Source of the DNA: DATJPR01 sp963752915
GTDB lineage: Bacteria > Bacteroidota > Ignavibacteria > UBA10030 > UBA6906
Length of the DNA: 64,000 bases
NCBI GenBank assembly: GCA_963752915.1
Contig: CAVVZZ010000013.1
Location: forward strand, 310,001 to 374,000
Reading direction: 5' to 3'
This document shows, piece after piece, positions 1-8,994 of the stretch (positions within the stretch are counted from its first letter, which is position 1; every line of letters begins with the position of its first letter). The position numbers and the translations under genes were made by a program. Below the pieces are notes generated by a model. That model was not told the origin of the DNA. It was given only the letters and a program-made list of their open reading frames with translations, and made no database searches.

Positions 1-1
1 C

Positions 2-1198
2 AAGGGATACACCATCCGGGGGATCACATTTACGCAATACGCGTACCGGGCGCTGGAAATCGAAGGGAAGGACCCTGTCGGACTTTCTGACGAGGCAACG
101 TATGGGAAGGATGTCGTCGGTTCAACGCTCGAAAACTGCACAATCTCCTACTGCTCGCGCGTCGCCGGGTATTTTCGCGGCGATCATTTTACCATGCGGC
201 ACTGCAAGGTTAGCGACACAAGTACCGAGGGGGTCTACATCATCGGCTCGTCTGACGTATTGTTGGAAAGAAACATTTTCACGCGGAACAACATCGAATA
301 TATTACCGGCTGCTATCCCGCCGCGGTGAAGATCTTTGATCAATGTCACCGGGCCACATGCAACGATAATCTGATCATCGATCTGCCGCACTCGAGCGGG
401 ATCTGGTACGACGTCGGAGAGGTGGACGGCGTCTTCACGAATAATTGGGTGCAGAACGTCGGCGGGAGTGCCCCCACCATCGCCACCGACCAAGTGTGGC
501 CGAGCGACAATGGATTTTTTTTCGAAATCTCCAAAGGGGCCATTTGTGCAGGCAACGTGTTTGTGAATTGCGATCACGGGATGTTGGTGTTGAACAGTTC
601 AAATGTCCGCATCTACCAAAACACGTTCGTCAATAGCACGGCGTGCATTGGTCGGAACAGTCGGGTCGCAGCGGGGGATCGTTTCGGCTGGCACGCAAGC
701 ACCGGGCCGGACGTTGAGAAAAGGGATGGGCACGAATTCGTCAACAACCTGCTGACAGGGGACGCCTCGTATCAGCGCCCGCTCCTCTTTGTATGGCAAC
801 CGGCATTGCTCTGTGATCGGCTGCCGCGGCCTCTGGTGCGGGCAATCGACAACAACGTCGCCGTGCGCGAGGCAGCGCACTGTGCGTACCCCTTGATGTT
901 CTGGAGCCCTGCGCCGAACGGCCGATGCCAATCGGGCTTCGGGACTTTCGCCGAGCTACAAAAGGCCGTTCCGGACTTCGCACACGAGAATCGTACGATG
1001 CTGGACTACGACGGCCCATTGTTCAGAAGCCGTCAGCTCGGCAATTTCGGAACGGTCGGGACGTTCTCCGCTTCGACTGCAGGCGCGGCGATCCCCGCGG
1101 AGATCAAGAGGCTGTTGCGTTCCCCCGCGTCCATCAACGGCTACGTCGGCGCGTACCCTCCGACAATATCGTCGGAGCAATCAACAAAGAATAAATAA
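2..1198 (+). CDS. Right-handed parallel beta-helix protein (5'-truncated)
   Basis: The frame is open from the first bases of the window, so the true start lies upstream. The visible 398 residues carry repeated short strands of the type seen in pectate-lyase-like beta-helices (for example ENCTISYCSRVAGYF, GVYIIGSSDVLLERNIF, NVRIYQNTFVNS), in which each coil places N/I/F residues at regular spacing. This fold usually binds or cleaves polysaccharides outside the cell. The C-terminus ends in GYVGAYPP and a polar tail, with no T9SS sorting domain. It lies 8 nt upstream of a GH10 xylanase, so it probably belongs to the same secreted polysaccharide-degrading unit. No catalytic residues could be assigned, so lyase, hydrolase or binding role is open. 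Confidence 0.8.
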   Translation, partial: KGYTIRGITFTQYAYRALEIEGKDPVGLSDEATYGKDVVGSTLENCTISYCSRVAGYFRGDHFTMRHCKVSDTSTEGVYIIGSSDVLLERNIFTRNNIEYITGCYPAAVKIFDQCHRATCNDNLIIDLPHSSGIWYDVGEVDGVFTNNWVQNVGGSAPTIATDQVWPSDNGFFFEISKGAICAGNVFVNCDHGMLVLNSSNVRIYQNTFVNSTACIGRNSRVAAGDRFGWHASTGPDVEKRDGHEFVNNLLTGDASYQRPLLFVWQPALLCDRLPRPLVRAIDNNVAVREAAHCAYPLMFWSPAPNGRCQSGFGTFAELQKAVPDFAHENRTMLDYDGPLFRSRQLGNFGTVGTFSASTAGAAIPAEIKRLLRSPASINGYVGAYPPTISSEQSTKNK

Positions 1199-1206
1199 GG
1201 TGACTC

Positions 1207-2760
1207 ATGGTGAAGGCATCCAGTACAATTGTGAAAGCAATCCTGTTCGGGTGGTTCATGGTTGGAGTATCCACGCCGTCCGTTGCGCAGCTTGCGAAGG
1301 GGCAACCGAAATTCCTTGGCTCCAGCCTCGGGACCATGCGGCCCTCGTTCTTAAACTACTTCAATCAGGTCACTCCCGAGAACGACGGAAAATGGGGGAG
1401 CGTCGAAGGAGTCCAGGGAAATTTTTCATTCTCCGCGCTTGACAACATTTACCAATTCTCTGTGAACAACTCGTTTCCGTATAAACACCACAACCTCGTC
1501 TGGGGAAACCAGCAGCCGTCATGGATCGCGTCGCTGGATACAGCGAGTCAGCGGGCCGAGGTCAAGAAATGGATCGACACGATTGGGGCGCGCTACGGAT
1601 CGACTTCGTTGGTTGACGTCGTCAACGAACCTCTCCACGCTGTGCCGGCGTATTCCGCAGCCCTCGGCGGAGCCGGCGCGACCGGCTGGGATTGGGTCGT
1701 TGCCTCGTTTGCGATGGCCCGGCATGCGTTCTTTCCCAGTGTGAAGCTGCTGATCAACGACTACAACATCCTGCAGAGCAATTCGACCACCGATACCTAC
1801 ATTCGGATCATTGATACGCTGAAGGTCAGGCACCTTATCGACGGCATCGGAATTCAAGGGCACTATTTCGAATTCAGGAGCCCTGCGGCCACATCGGGCG
1901 GATATATCTACCCGATCAGCACAATCCAAAGCAATCTCAACAGACTGACGGCACTTGGCTTGCCGGTGTATATCTCCGAATTCGATATCAATGAACCGGT
2001 GGACTCGATTCAATTGCAGAACTATCAGACATACTTCCCGATCTTCTGGGAAAATCCAGGTGTCGCCGGGATCACGTTGTGGGGATATGAACAGGGGTAT
2101 ATTTGGCAGACAAACGGATATCTTCTCCGGTCAAATGGAACGGAACGACCGGCACTCCAATGGCTGCGCCGATATCTGGCTTCTCCCATAAAACCAGTCC
2201 TGGCATCGCCACTCGGCACCACCGGGATCCAAAGAAATGCGGTTCTCCAGTGGCACCCTTCGAAGCTTGCGCTTACCTATCGCATCCAGGTAGCGACCGA
2301 CGGGCAGTTTGCATCGGTCGTGGCAGACACAACCATTCCTGATACCGTTGCCAGGCTCAGCCCTCTGGCGTCGAATACCCAATTCTTCTGGCACGTTTCT
2401 GCGGCGAACGACAGTGGCACAAGTTCGTACTCGCTGACCGGAAGCTTCACGACAGGAGATCAGATCCTTTCTGTGGACGCATCAGATGAAACGCCGCTCG
2501 CCTTTGACTTATTCCAAAACTACCCGAACCCGTTCAATCCGACAACAGTGATCAGGGGACAGTGGACAGGGAACAGTGAAGTTCGCCTGGTGGTCTACGA
2601 CGTTCTCGGTCGTCAGGTGGCGACGCTGGCAAATAGTCGATATCCGGCTGGGAAATACTCGTTTACGTTCGACGGAGCGAACCTGGCAAGTGGGGTGTAC
2701 TTCTATCGCTTGACTGCAGGGTCATTTTCCGCGGTTCGGAGGATGCTTCTCGTTCGTTGA
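1207..2760 (+). CDS. Secreted endo-1,4-beta-xylanase, GH10, with T9SS sorting domain
   Basis: A 517-residue GH10 enzyme that cleaves internal beta-1,4 bonds of xylan. A signal peptide ends near residue 27 (SVAQ). The acid/base glutamate is Glu141 in VVNEPLH and the nucleophile is Glu258 in YISEFD; HHNLVWGNQQPSW is the conserved substrate-binding strand. After the barrel (to about 325) comes a fibronectin-III-like module (about 330-420). A C-terminal T9SS type A sorting domain (about 430-517, NYPNPFNPTT to GVYFYRL) predicts export by the Por system and anchoring or release at the cell surface. The ATG at 1207 follows an AAGG a few bases upstream. The product would feed the xylose genes that lie 2-5 kb downstream. 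Confidence 0.95.
   Translation: MVKASSTIVKAILFGWFMVGVSTPSVAQLAKGQPKFLGSSLGTMRPSFLNYFNQVTPENDGKWGSVEGVQGNFSFSALDNIYQFSVNNSFPYKHHNLVWGNQQPSWIASLDTASQRAEVKKWIDTIGARYGSTSLVDVVNEPLHAVPAYSAALGGAGATGWDWVVASFAMARHAFFPSVKLLINDYNILQSNSTTDTYIRIIDTLKVRHLIDGIGIQGHYFEFRSPAATSGGYIYPISTIQSNLNRLTALGLPVYISEFDINEPVDSIQLQNYQTYFPIFWENPGVAGITLWGYEQGYIWQTNGYLLRSNGTERPALQWLRRYLASPIKPVLASPLGTTGIQRNAVLQWHPSKLALTYRIQVATDGQFASVVADTTIPDTVARLSPLASNTQFFWHVSAANDSGTSSYSLTGSFTTGDQILSVDASDETPLAFDLFQNYPNPFNPTTVIRGQWTGNSEVRLVVYDVLGRQVATLANSRYPAGKYSFTFDGANLASGVYFYRLTAGSFSAVRRMLLVR
2640..2757 (+). repeat. T9SS sorting-domain DNA repeat, copy 1
   Basis: The last 118 nt of the xylanase gene before the stop are nearly identical to the last 118 nt of the beta-helix gene (4669-4786). 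By eye the differences are about ten single bases, mostly at third codon positions. Both copies encode the end of the sorting domain (YPAGKY..FTFDGANLASGVYFYRL). Confidence 0.85.
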
Positions 2761-2995
2761 CGGTATCACGCTTTTTCTCCCCTTATCGCCTTCACGCGGG
2801 GAGCTTTCCAGCAATAAAAGCGATGGTGCTCGTCAGATAAAGGATTCACAGCCATCGTCTCTCTTATTCTCCGTGCATACTCTTCGGAGGAATAGCGCTG
2901 CAGGGGGAACGGAGAATAGCGATGCCTGCTCCTGGGTCCTGGTGATCTCTTGCGGTGCGGCTCTCTCCTCGTAGGTTATTTGCCGGAGGTTTCCG

Positions 2996-4789
2996 ATGAA
3001 ATCGATCCTACGGAATCTGCTCGAGAGGAGCTGGCATCACAGCACGAGAGCATTCCCGGCTCTATTTCTCGCTGCGTACGGGATGGCCCAAACCGATAGC
3101 ATGACTGTTCCGAGTGACATTCCTCCCAGCACAGGAAACCTGAACAGGGCTGTTCAATCCGCCAACTCTGCAGGAACATTGTCCACGACCGTTTTCAAGC
3201 TCGAACCCTCCGGCTCCTATATCCTGAACGATACCATCATCGTACCTTCAGGATCACATCTCACGATTGTAGCACCCGAACCGGGTTCAACACAACTGAC
3301 GGCGCCGCCCCGGATTTTTTTGTCAGACAGCAACATATTGTATTCGAGCTTCAACATCGACTGCTTTGGCGACATCACGCTAAAGAACATTTGGCTTCTC
3401 TATGCGAACACGATCGGGTATCAATCATTTTCGAGTCTGAAGATCGAGGATACTCCTGATTCACTCCATGGACAGCGGGGAACATTTGACGGCGTCGTGT
3501 TTGACTATAGCGGGCTCGGAGCGGATGCAGGCGGGGCAGTGACCGTCGCATCTCGGCATTTCCGCGGAACATTCACAAACTGCTATTTTCGGAACTGTAC
3601 GGAGACCCACTTTCGCTATTACGGAAGAGCAGTGTCGTTCCCGTTCGGCGCCGCCGGCTGCCACACGGACAGCCTTGCGTTCGACAACTGCACCTTTGCG
3701 AACATGGGATATGTATACATGCAGGAGAACGGAAACTACGCTGATGTCATCCGATTCAACCACTGCACGTTCGTGAACGTCATCATGTTCGCGCTGGAGT
3801 CGGGCTGGTGGCACTGGCTTTCGGTAACCAATAGTGTTTTTGCCAATATGTACCTGATCGGGGATGATCCGATTCTGCGCTGGCCGGACACGACGCAGCC
3901 CGACGGTGGGACATTGCGCATCGACAGCGTCTCGACATTCGGCTTTCCGGTTCCATTCACCGAATCCGACCGCCACATCCTGTTCACGCACAGCAGCTAC
4001 TGGATCGAGGATTGGGTCCGACACTACATGGCGAGTGTCGGCGACTCCACAAATCTGTACGTGATCAAGGTATGGCCGCAACCGATGCTGAACCCGGGAA
4101 CGCTTGCATTCTTTGACCATGCCGTCGATGGCGTGAAATCCTTTCCGTACATGAACAGAGCATTGCTCTTCGATTCGACCGACCCCGGGTTCATTGTCCC
4201 GCCCACCAATCAGGAAGGCATCAGGAGATTTCTCTGGAAGAAGTGGTTCAACGCAGAAGACACGACGTGGGCGTTCAATCCGGCTGACGACATTGCTGGT
4301 GTCTGGCCGATGAAAGAGAATCTCTCCTACACCAATCCGACACTCCTGAATGGCGGCATGGGCGGCTTTCCGCTGGGGGACCTGTATCACTGGTTCCCCG
4401 AAAAATATGCCCAATGGAAAGTGCATGCGGAAACGGAAGATGCGAGAATATCTTCCTGGCTCAGCGCCGGTATCGACCCCGGCGGCACGGATGCTGTCCG
4501 CAGACAGCCCGACGCCGCCTCTCCACAACGCTTCGAGCTCAGGCAGAACTATCCGAATCCATTCAATCCGAAGACAGTCATCAGTGGACAGTGGACAGTC
4601 AACAGTTGGGTACTGCTTGTGGTGTACGACGTGTTGGGCAGAGAGGTGGCTGTTTTGACAAACGGCAGATATCCGGCTGGGAAATACTTGTTTACGTTCG
4701 ACGGAGCGAATCTGGCAAGTGGAGTGTATTTCTATCGCTTGACTGCTGGGTCATTTTCCGCTGTTCGGACGATGCTCTTGGTTCGATGA
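2996..4789 (+). CDS. Secreted beta-helix protein with T9SS sorting domain
   Basis: A 597-residue protein with a beta-helix core from about residue 60 to 300 (FNIDCFGDITLKNIWLLYANTIGYQ, FDGVVFDYSG, FTNCYFRNCTETHF, FDNCTFANMGYVY, FNHCTFVNV, VTNSVFANMY) and a C-terminal sorting domain (about 510-597). An N-terminal export signal ends near residue 30 (YGMAQ). The repeated N-x-x-F/V asparagine ladder is typical of extracellular polysaccharide-acting helices. The central region 330-480 has no recognised family. It lies 235 nt after the xylanase, in the same direction, and is followed by a strong terminator. Catalytic function cannot be assigned from sequence alone. Confidence 0.85.
   Translation: MKSILRNLLERSWHHSTRAFPALFLAAYGMAQTDSMTVPSDIPPSTGNLNRAVQSANSAGTLSTTVFKLEPSGSYILNDTIIVPSGSHLTIVAPEPGSTQLTAPPRIFLSDSNILYSSFNIDCFGDITLKNIWLLYANTIGYQSFSSLKIEDTPDSLHGQRGTFDGVVFDYSGLGADAGGAVTVASRHFRGTFTNCYFRNCTETHFRYYGRAVSFPFGAAGCHTDSLAFDNCTFANMGYVYMQENGNYADVIRFNHCTFVNVIMFALESGWWHWLSVTNSVFANMYLIGDDPILRWPDTTQPDGGTLRIDSVSTFGFPVPFTESDRHILFTHSSYWIEDWVRHYMASVGDSTNLYVIKVWPQPMLNPGTLAFFDHAVDGVKSFPYMNRALLFDSTDPGFIVPPTNQEGIRRFLWKKWFNAEDTTWAFNPADDIAGVWPMKENLSYTNPTLLNGGMGGFPLGDLYHWFPEKYAQWKVHAETEDARISSWLSAGIDPGGTDAVRRQPDAASPQRFELRQNYPNPFNPKTVISGQWTVNSWVLLVVYDVLGREVAVLTNGRYPAGKYLFTFDGANLASGVYFYRLTAGSFSAVRTMLLVR
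4669..4786 (+). repeat. T9SS sorting-domain DNA repeat, copy 2
   Basis: Partner of the repeat at 2640-2757. The identical patch is much better conserved than the upstream part of the same two sorting domains, which suggests gene conversion or a recent shared origin of the 3' ends. Confidence 0.85.
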
Positions 4790-4857
4790 ACACCCGACGG
4801 CGGAATCAAGGGCGACGAAGGGAATGCTTCTGGTCCGCCAGTTGGGGAGGAAACAAC

Positions 4858-4892
4858 AAAGGCCCGGATGTCCTCCGGGCCTTTGCTTTTTT
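4858..4892. terminator. Bidirectional rho-independent terminator
   Basis: A perfect 11-bp stem AAAGGCCCGGA / TCCGGGCCTTT (4858-4868 and 4874-4884) with a 5-nt loop is followed by a run of six T (4887-4892). On the other strand the stem is preceded by an A/C-rich stretch. It sits between the convergent beta-helix gene (+) and xylA (-), so it can end both transcripts. Confidence 0.9.
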
Positions 4893-4906
4893 CCTACCGC
4901 GTTCGG

Positions 4907-6238
4907 TCAGGTAAACATCGTAAGGATCTGCTCGTAGAGTTCCTGCTTGCCGCTGACCTGATGGGGCTCCCCCTGCGTCAGAGCGATCTTCCGCAAATCG
5001 TCGAGCGTCAGTTCGCCGCGTTCAAATCGCTTCCCCTCTCCACCGTCAAACGAGGAATACCGTTCTTTCCGGAGTTTGAGATACCCGGAGTCTTTCAGAA
5101 TGGCATCCGAGACGAGCAGCGCGCGTGCAAAGAGATCAACCGCGGTGATATGTGCGATAAACAGGTCCTCCGGATCGGTCGAGGGTCTGCGGATCTTTGC
5201 GTCGAAGTTGACCCCTCCGTTTCCGAATCCTCCCGCTTCGTGGATCACCAGCAACGCTTCGACCATGTCATACAGGTTGACGCTGAACTGGTCGGTGTCC
5301 CAACCGTTTTGGGCGTCGCCCCTGTTCGCATCGATGCTGCCGAACAGCCCTGCGTCGATCGCACATTGAATTTCGTGCTGGAACGTGTGGCCTGCCAGCG
5401 TTGCGTGATTCACTTCGATATTGAGCTTGAAATCCTTGTCGAGTCCGTAGTGGCGGAGGAACCCGATAGCCGTTTCGGCGTCGTAGTCGTATTGGTGTTT
5501 CGTCGGCTCCATCGGTTTCGGCTCAATCAGAAACGTCCCCTTGAACCCATGCTGCCGGGCATAGTCCCTCGCCATTGAGAGAAACCGGGCCATGTGGTCC
5601 TTCTCTCTCTTCATGTTCGTGTTCAGGAGGGTGTTGTAACCCTCTCTTCCGCCCCAGAAGACGTAGTTGGTCCCGCCAAGGGCAATGGTCGTGTCGAGCG
5701 CGCGCTTCACCTGGGTCCCGGCATAGGTCAGCACTGCAAAATCGGGATTGGTCGCAGCGCCGTTCATGTACCGTTTATGCGAAAAAAGGTTCGCCGTTCC
5801 CCAGAGCAACCGCACGCCCGTGCTCTGCTGCAGTTGTTTGGCATGATCGACCATCATCTGAAGGCGTTTGTCGGACTCGGGAATCGACTCGCCCTCCTCG
5901 ACCACATCGAAATCATGAAAGCAATAGAAGGGGAGGCCGAGCTTCGTGATGAACTCGAACGCGCCGTCCATCTTGGCTTTCGCTTTCGACTCCGCGTCCG
6001 CCGCATGGTTCCATGGCAGGTCCCGTGTTTCATCGCCGAAGGGATCCTTCCCTGTGGCGCCAAAGCTATGCCAGTACGCCACGGCAAAGCGGAAGTATTC
6101 CTTCATGGTCTTGCCGCCGATGGTTCGGTTTTCGTCGTACCAGCGGTAGGCAAGGGGGTTCTTCGATTCTTTTCCCTCGTAGGGGATCTTCCCGATACCC
6201 GGGAAGTATTCTTTCGTTCCAGTCGAACGAATCGTCAT
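4907..6238 (-). CDS. xylA: Xylose isomerase
   Basis: A 443-residue class II xylose isomerase converting D-xylose to D-xylulose in the cytoplasm. It carries the catalytic FHDFD motif (His108, Asp111), WGGREGY, the metal-binding EPKP, NIEVNHATLAGHTF, and DANRGD...GWDTDQF. Length is that of the long class II enzymes of Bacteroidota and Gram-positive bacteria (about 440). It lies 27 nt downstream of xylB on the - strand, so the two form an operon that ends at the terminator at 4858-4892. It completes a route from secreted xylanase through xylose to xylulose-5-phosphate. Confidence 0.98.
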   Translation of the reverse strand: MTIRSTGTKEYFPGIGKIPYEGKESKNPLAYRWYDENRTIGGKTMKEYFRFAVAYWHSFGATGKDPFGDETRDLPWNHAADAESKAKAKMDGAFEFITKLGLPFYCFHDFDVVEEGESIPESDKRLQMMVDHAKQLQQSTGVRLLWGTANLFSHKRYMNGAATNPDFAVLTYAGTQVKRALDTTIALGGTNYVFWGGREGYNTLLNTNMKREKDHMARFLSMARDYARQHGFKGTFLIEPKPMEPTKHQYDYDAETAIGFLRHYGLDKDFKLNIEVNHATLAGHTFQHEIQCAIDAGLFGSIDANRGDAQNGWDTDQFSVNLYDMVEALLVIHEAGGFGNGGVNFDAKIRRPSTDPEDLFIAHITAVDLFARALLVSDAILKDSGYLKLRKERYSSFDGGEGKRFERGELTLDDLRKIALTQGEPHQVSGKQELYEQILTMFT

Positions 6239-6265
6239 ATGCTGCTCCTTGGAATGCGCAATTGT

Positions 6266-7765
6266 TCAGAGAGTGCCCCTGCGTTCAAGCAGGAGCTCGA
6301 GATGATGCAACCAGTCGGCGTACGCTTCAGTGGTCCGATCCGCCGCTTCCGGTACGGGGTCGATGGTGGCGGTTCGCGTGAGCGACGCAAACGCCTCAGA
6401 CATTGAATGGTAGAGCCCCGCGCCGATCGCGGCTCCGCGCGCGGCACCCTGAGCGCCGTCCGTTTTGAACAATTCCACGGACGCTCCAAGCACCGTCGCC
6501 ACCGTTCGGCCGAACAGCGGGCTCAGGAACAAATTCGCGGTGCCGGCCCTGACAACGGAAATCGGAATCCCGAGCGATCGAATGATGTCGGTCCCGTAGC
6601 GGAACGAGAATGCAAGACCCTCCTGCGAAGCACGCAGGACGTCGGCGCGCGTGTGGCGCTGAAAGTCGACGTCGACAAAATGACAACCAATCGACGCATT
6701 CCCGAGCATGCGCTCGGCCCCGTTTCCGAAAGGCAGACATTTGAGGCCGCCTGCCCCTACAGGGGAGGTCGCGGCGAGGGCGTTCATCGCGTCATACGTA
6801 AGGTCTGCAGCGACGTTCTTCCTGAGCCACGAGTTCAGGATGCCGGTCCCGTTGATGCACAGGAGCATCCCCAACCGGGTCCGATCCTTGCAGTGGTTCA
6901 CGTGGGCAAATACGTTGACGCGGGATTCGGGGTCGGTGACCACGGACTCCGTAACGGCGAACACGACGCCCGAGGTGCCGGCTGTGGCTGCCACTTCCCC
7001 CGGTTCGAGAACGTTCAGCGACAAAGCGTTATTGGGCTGGTCGCCCGCACGATACGCAACCGGGATCCCTGCTCCCAGGCCCAGCTCCGTCGCCGCGGCA
7101 CGAGAAAGAACACCCTGGGTGCCAAACGTCGGTTTCACCTCGGCAAGCAGTCCGGAATCGATACCGTAATATTCCAGCAATTCCTTGCTGACCTCTCCGC
7201 GAGCAAAGTCCCAAAAGATCCCCTCTGTCAGGCCACTGACTGTCGTGGTGACATCGCCGGTCATTTTCATCGCGATATAGTCACCCGGCAACATGATCTT
7301 GTGAATTTTCCTGTACGTTTCCGGCTCGTGGTCCTTCACCCATCGCAATTTTGAAGCGGTAAAATTCCCGGGAGCATTCAGCAGGTGAGTCCTGCAATAT
7401 TCTGCGCCGAGTGCGCGTGCAGCCGCCTCACCGGTCTCCACCGCCCGACTGTCACACCAGATGATGGAGGGTCGCAGGACTTTTCCCGAAGCGTCGACCG
7501 TGACAAGACCGTGCATTTGATACGCAATGCCGATTGCGCGGACCTGATCCGCCGAAACGTTCGATTCTCTCAGAAGCCTCCGTGTCAGGAGGACGACATA
7601 CTCCCACCACACGTCGGGGTCCTGCTCGGCCCAGCCGGGTTTTGGGGCACGCATCTCCATTTCCGTCGCGGGATGTTGGCCGGACGCTACGACAACCCCT
7701 TTGGCAACGTCCCAAAGAGAACATTTGATCGAAGAACTGCCGAGGTCAAAGCCGATACTGATCAT
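6266..7765 (-). CDS. xylB: Xylulokinase
   Basis: A 499-residue FGGY-family carbohydrate kinase that phosphorylates D-xylulose to xylulose-5-phosphate. The N-terminal phosphate-binding loop GFDLGSSSIKCSLWD starts at residue 5. HGLV follows near residue 80, and the C-terminal domain carries RAGTANLFLSPLFGR and GAARGAAIGAGLY, typical of xylulokinases from this phylum. Adjacency to xylA fixes the substrate. The ATG at 7765 faces a 460-nt divergent intergenic region with a promoter and operator-like site, so xylBA and the SDR operon may be co-regulated. Confidence 0.96.
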   Translation of the reverse strand: MISIGFDLGSSSIKCSLWDVAKGVVVASGQHPATEMEMRAPKPGWAEQDPDVWWEYVVLLTRRLLRESNVSADQVRAIGIAYQMHGLVTVDASGKVLRPSIIWCDSRAVETGEAAARALGAEYCRTHLLNAPGNFTASKLRWVKDHEPETYRKIHKIMLPGDYIAMKMTGDVTTTVSGLTEGIFWDFARGEVSKELLEYYGIDSGLLAEVKPTFGTQGVLSRAAATELGLGAGIPVAYRAGDQPNNALSLNVLEPGEVAATAGTSGVVFAVTESVVTDPESRVNVFAHVNHCKDRTRLGMLLCINGTGILNSWLRKNVAADLTYDAMNALAATSPVGAGGLKCLPFGNGAERMLGNASIGCHFVDVDFQRHTRADVLRASQEGLAFSFRYGTDIIRSLGIPISVVRAGTANLFLSPLFGRTVATVLGASVELFKTDGAQGAARGAAIGAGLYHSMSEAFASLTRTATIDPVPEAADRTTEAYADWLHHLELLLERRGTL

Positions 7766-7889
7766 AGTCGATGGACAATTCGTGGAAGCTCTATGCCGCG
7801 GTTTGGCGGTTCATTTCAAAACAGGAGCGCAGAATTCCGCTGTTTAAATGAGGCAAATCTTGGGCGATTAGAAGATATCCTCTGCAGTC

Positions 7890-7918
7890 TTGATTAGAGC
7901 GGCGTATCGCGCTATATT
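7890..7918 (+). promoter_or_regulatory. Promoter for the SDR operon
   Basis: TTGATT (7890-7895) and TATATT (7913-7918) are separated by exactly 17 nt, close to a sigma-70 consensus; the TATATTTA at 7913-7920 also resembles the Bacteroidota -7 element TAnnTTTG. It points toward the SDR gene (ATG 8226), giving a leader of about 300 nt. Confidence 0.6.
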
Positions 7919-7920
7919 TA

Positions 7921-7934
7921 TTAAAGCGCTTCAA
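7921..7934. promoter_or_regulatory. LacI-family-type operator
   Basis: TTAAAGCGCTTCAA is palindromic except for one base pair, with the central CG step typical of LacI/GalR-family operators. It begins 2 nt after the -10 element of the promoter at 7890-7918, so a bound repressor would cover the start of transcription. It may also act on the divergent xylBA. A similar core occurs at 20813-20826. No LacI-family regulator is encoded in the window. Confidence 0.55.
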
Positions 7935-8225
7935 TTCGTCTTTAATCAGTTCAATTTTTCCCAAAAAGTCAAGAAGGATTTCAACCAAAGAGAGCACGCA
8001 GTCAACCCAAGCGGTGCAGTTTGCCGTTTTCTGCCGGGATTCTCAGATCCCGCATTCGTGTATTCACTCGGGAATCTGTGGAGGGCGCAGGGGGAAAACC
8101 GTTCGGGTACAGGGGAGTGCGGCGAGGAGACACCGCTGTATGTGTGCGGGGAAATCCCGATCTTAAAAAACTCGAACACGCAACACGTGCCGATCCCTAA
8201 TGGCGGGAGACCCATCCGTTCAATC
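7935..8225 (+). other. Long untranslated leader of the SDR operon
   Basis: About 290 nt between the predicted promoter and the SDR start. It includes a small hairpin CGGGAT / ATCCCG (8035-8040 and 8047-8052). The SDR frame stays open through all of it, but the encoded residues do not look like part of an SDR fold. I found no cobalamin or other riboswitch core here. Confidence 0.4.
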
Positions 8226-8987
8226 ATGGCCAATACCTACACTGATCTTCAAGGAAAGAATGTGCTCGTAACAGGTGGAGCGAGCGGGATAGGGTTCGCC
8301 ATCGCCTCGGCGTTTGCTGGAGAGCAGGCGCACGTCGTTATCGTCGGCCGGGACAAGTCAAAACTTGCCAAGGCTGCCCATCACCTCGGGTCACAGGTCC
8401 ATCCAATAGCGTTCGATCTGAACGATATTGGAAATTTGCACGAACTGATCCGTGAGCTTCATCATGCAGTCGGAGATCTTGACATCCTGGTGAACAACGC
8501 CGGGATCAATCTGAAGCGCGAGGCATTGTCGATGTCGGATCAGGATTTTCAGGCCGTCGTTATGACAAACCAGACTGCGGTATTTGCCCTGACCCGGGAA
8601 GTCGCAAAGGGTATGGTCGCCCGGAAATCCGGGAACATCATCATGATCAGTTCGATGGCCTCCCACTACGGTATACCGAAGGTCGTCGGCTACACGGCTG
8701 CGAAATCGGCGATCGAAGGGATGACCCGGGCACTTGCGGTCGAGTGGTCGGGGCACGGCGTCCGGGTCAATTGTATCGCTCCCGGGTTCATCGCCACAGC
8801 CATGTCGTCACGGGCGCTTGACGATGACCCGGAACGGAAGAAGCGGGTCCTCGCAAGGACGCCACTTGGCACCCTCGGAGAACCCGGCGATGTCGCCAAT
8901 GCGGCATTGTTCCTGGCGTCATCGCAGGCGAAATATATCACGGGCATTGTCCTTCCTGTCGACGGCGGAAACTCCATTGGGTTTTGA
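8226..8987 (+). CDS. SDR-family dehydrogenase (gluconate 5-dehydrogenase/KduD-like)
   Basis: A 253-residue classical short-chain dehydrogenase. It has the Rossmann motif TGGASGIG (residues 16-23), NNAG near 90, the catalytic serine in MISSMASH, and YTAAK (Tyr156, Lys160), ending with the usual PVDGG. The frame is open further upstream, but the fold starts at this ATG. Related proteins oxidise or reduce sugar acids and polyols, so a sugar-derived substrate is likely. It is the first gene of a three-gene operon with the corrinoid activator and the URO-D protein, and it is divergent from xylBA. Confidence 0.88.
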   Translation: MANTYTDLQGKNVLVTGGASGIGFAIASAFAGEQAHVVIVGRDKSKLAKAAHHLGSQVHPIAFDLNDIGNLHELIRELHHAVGDLDILVNNAGINLKREALSMSDQDFQAVVMTNQTAVFALTREVAKGMVARKSGNIIMISSMASHYGIPKVVGYTAAKSAIEGMTRALAVEWSGHGVRVNCIAPGFIATAMSSRALDDDPERKKRVLARTPLGTLGEPGDVANAALFLASSQAKYITGIVLPVDGGNSIGF

Positions 8988-8994
8988 ACGCCGA

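Noticed and set aside
3461..4528. 355-codon antisense open frame inside the beta-helix gene
   Set aside because: It is a shadow of the + strand gene, without a start signal or protein family.
7890..8225. N-terminal extension of the SDR protein by 112 codons
   Set aside because: The frame is open by chance; residues do not resemble an SDR, and the promoter and operator overlap this stretch. The fold begins at ATG 8226.
7935..8225. Possible cobalamin riboswitch before the corrinoid activator operon
   Set aside because: The leader is long, but the conserved B12-box and core elements are not present in the expected order.
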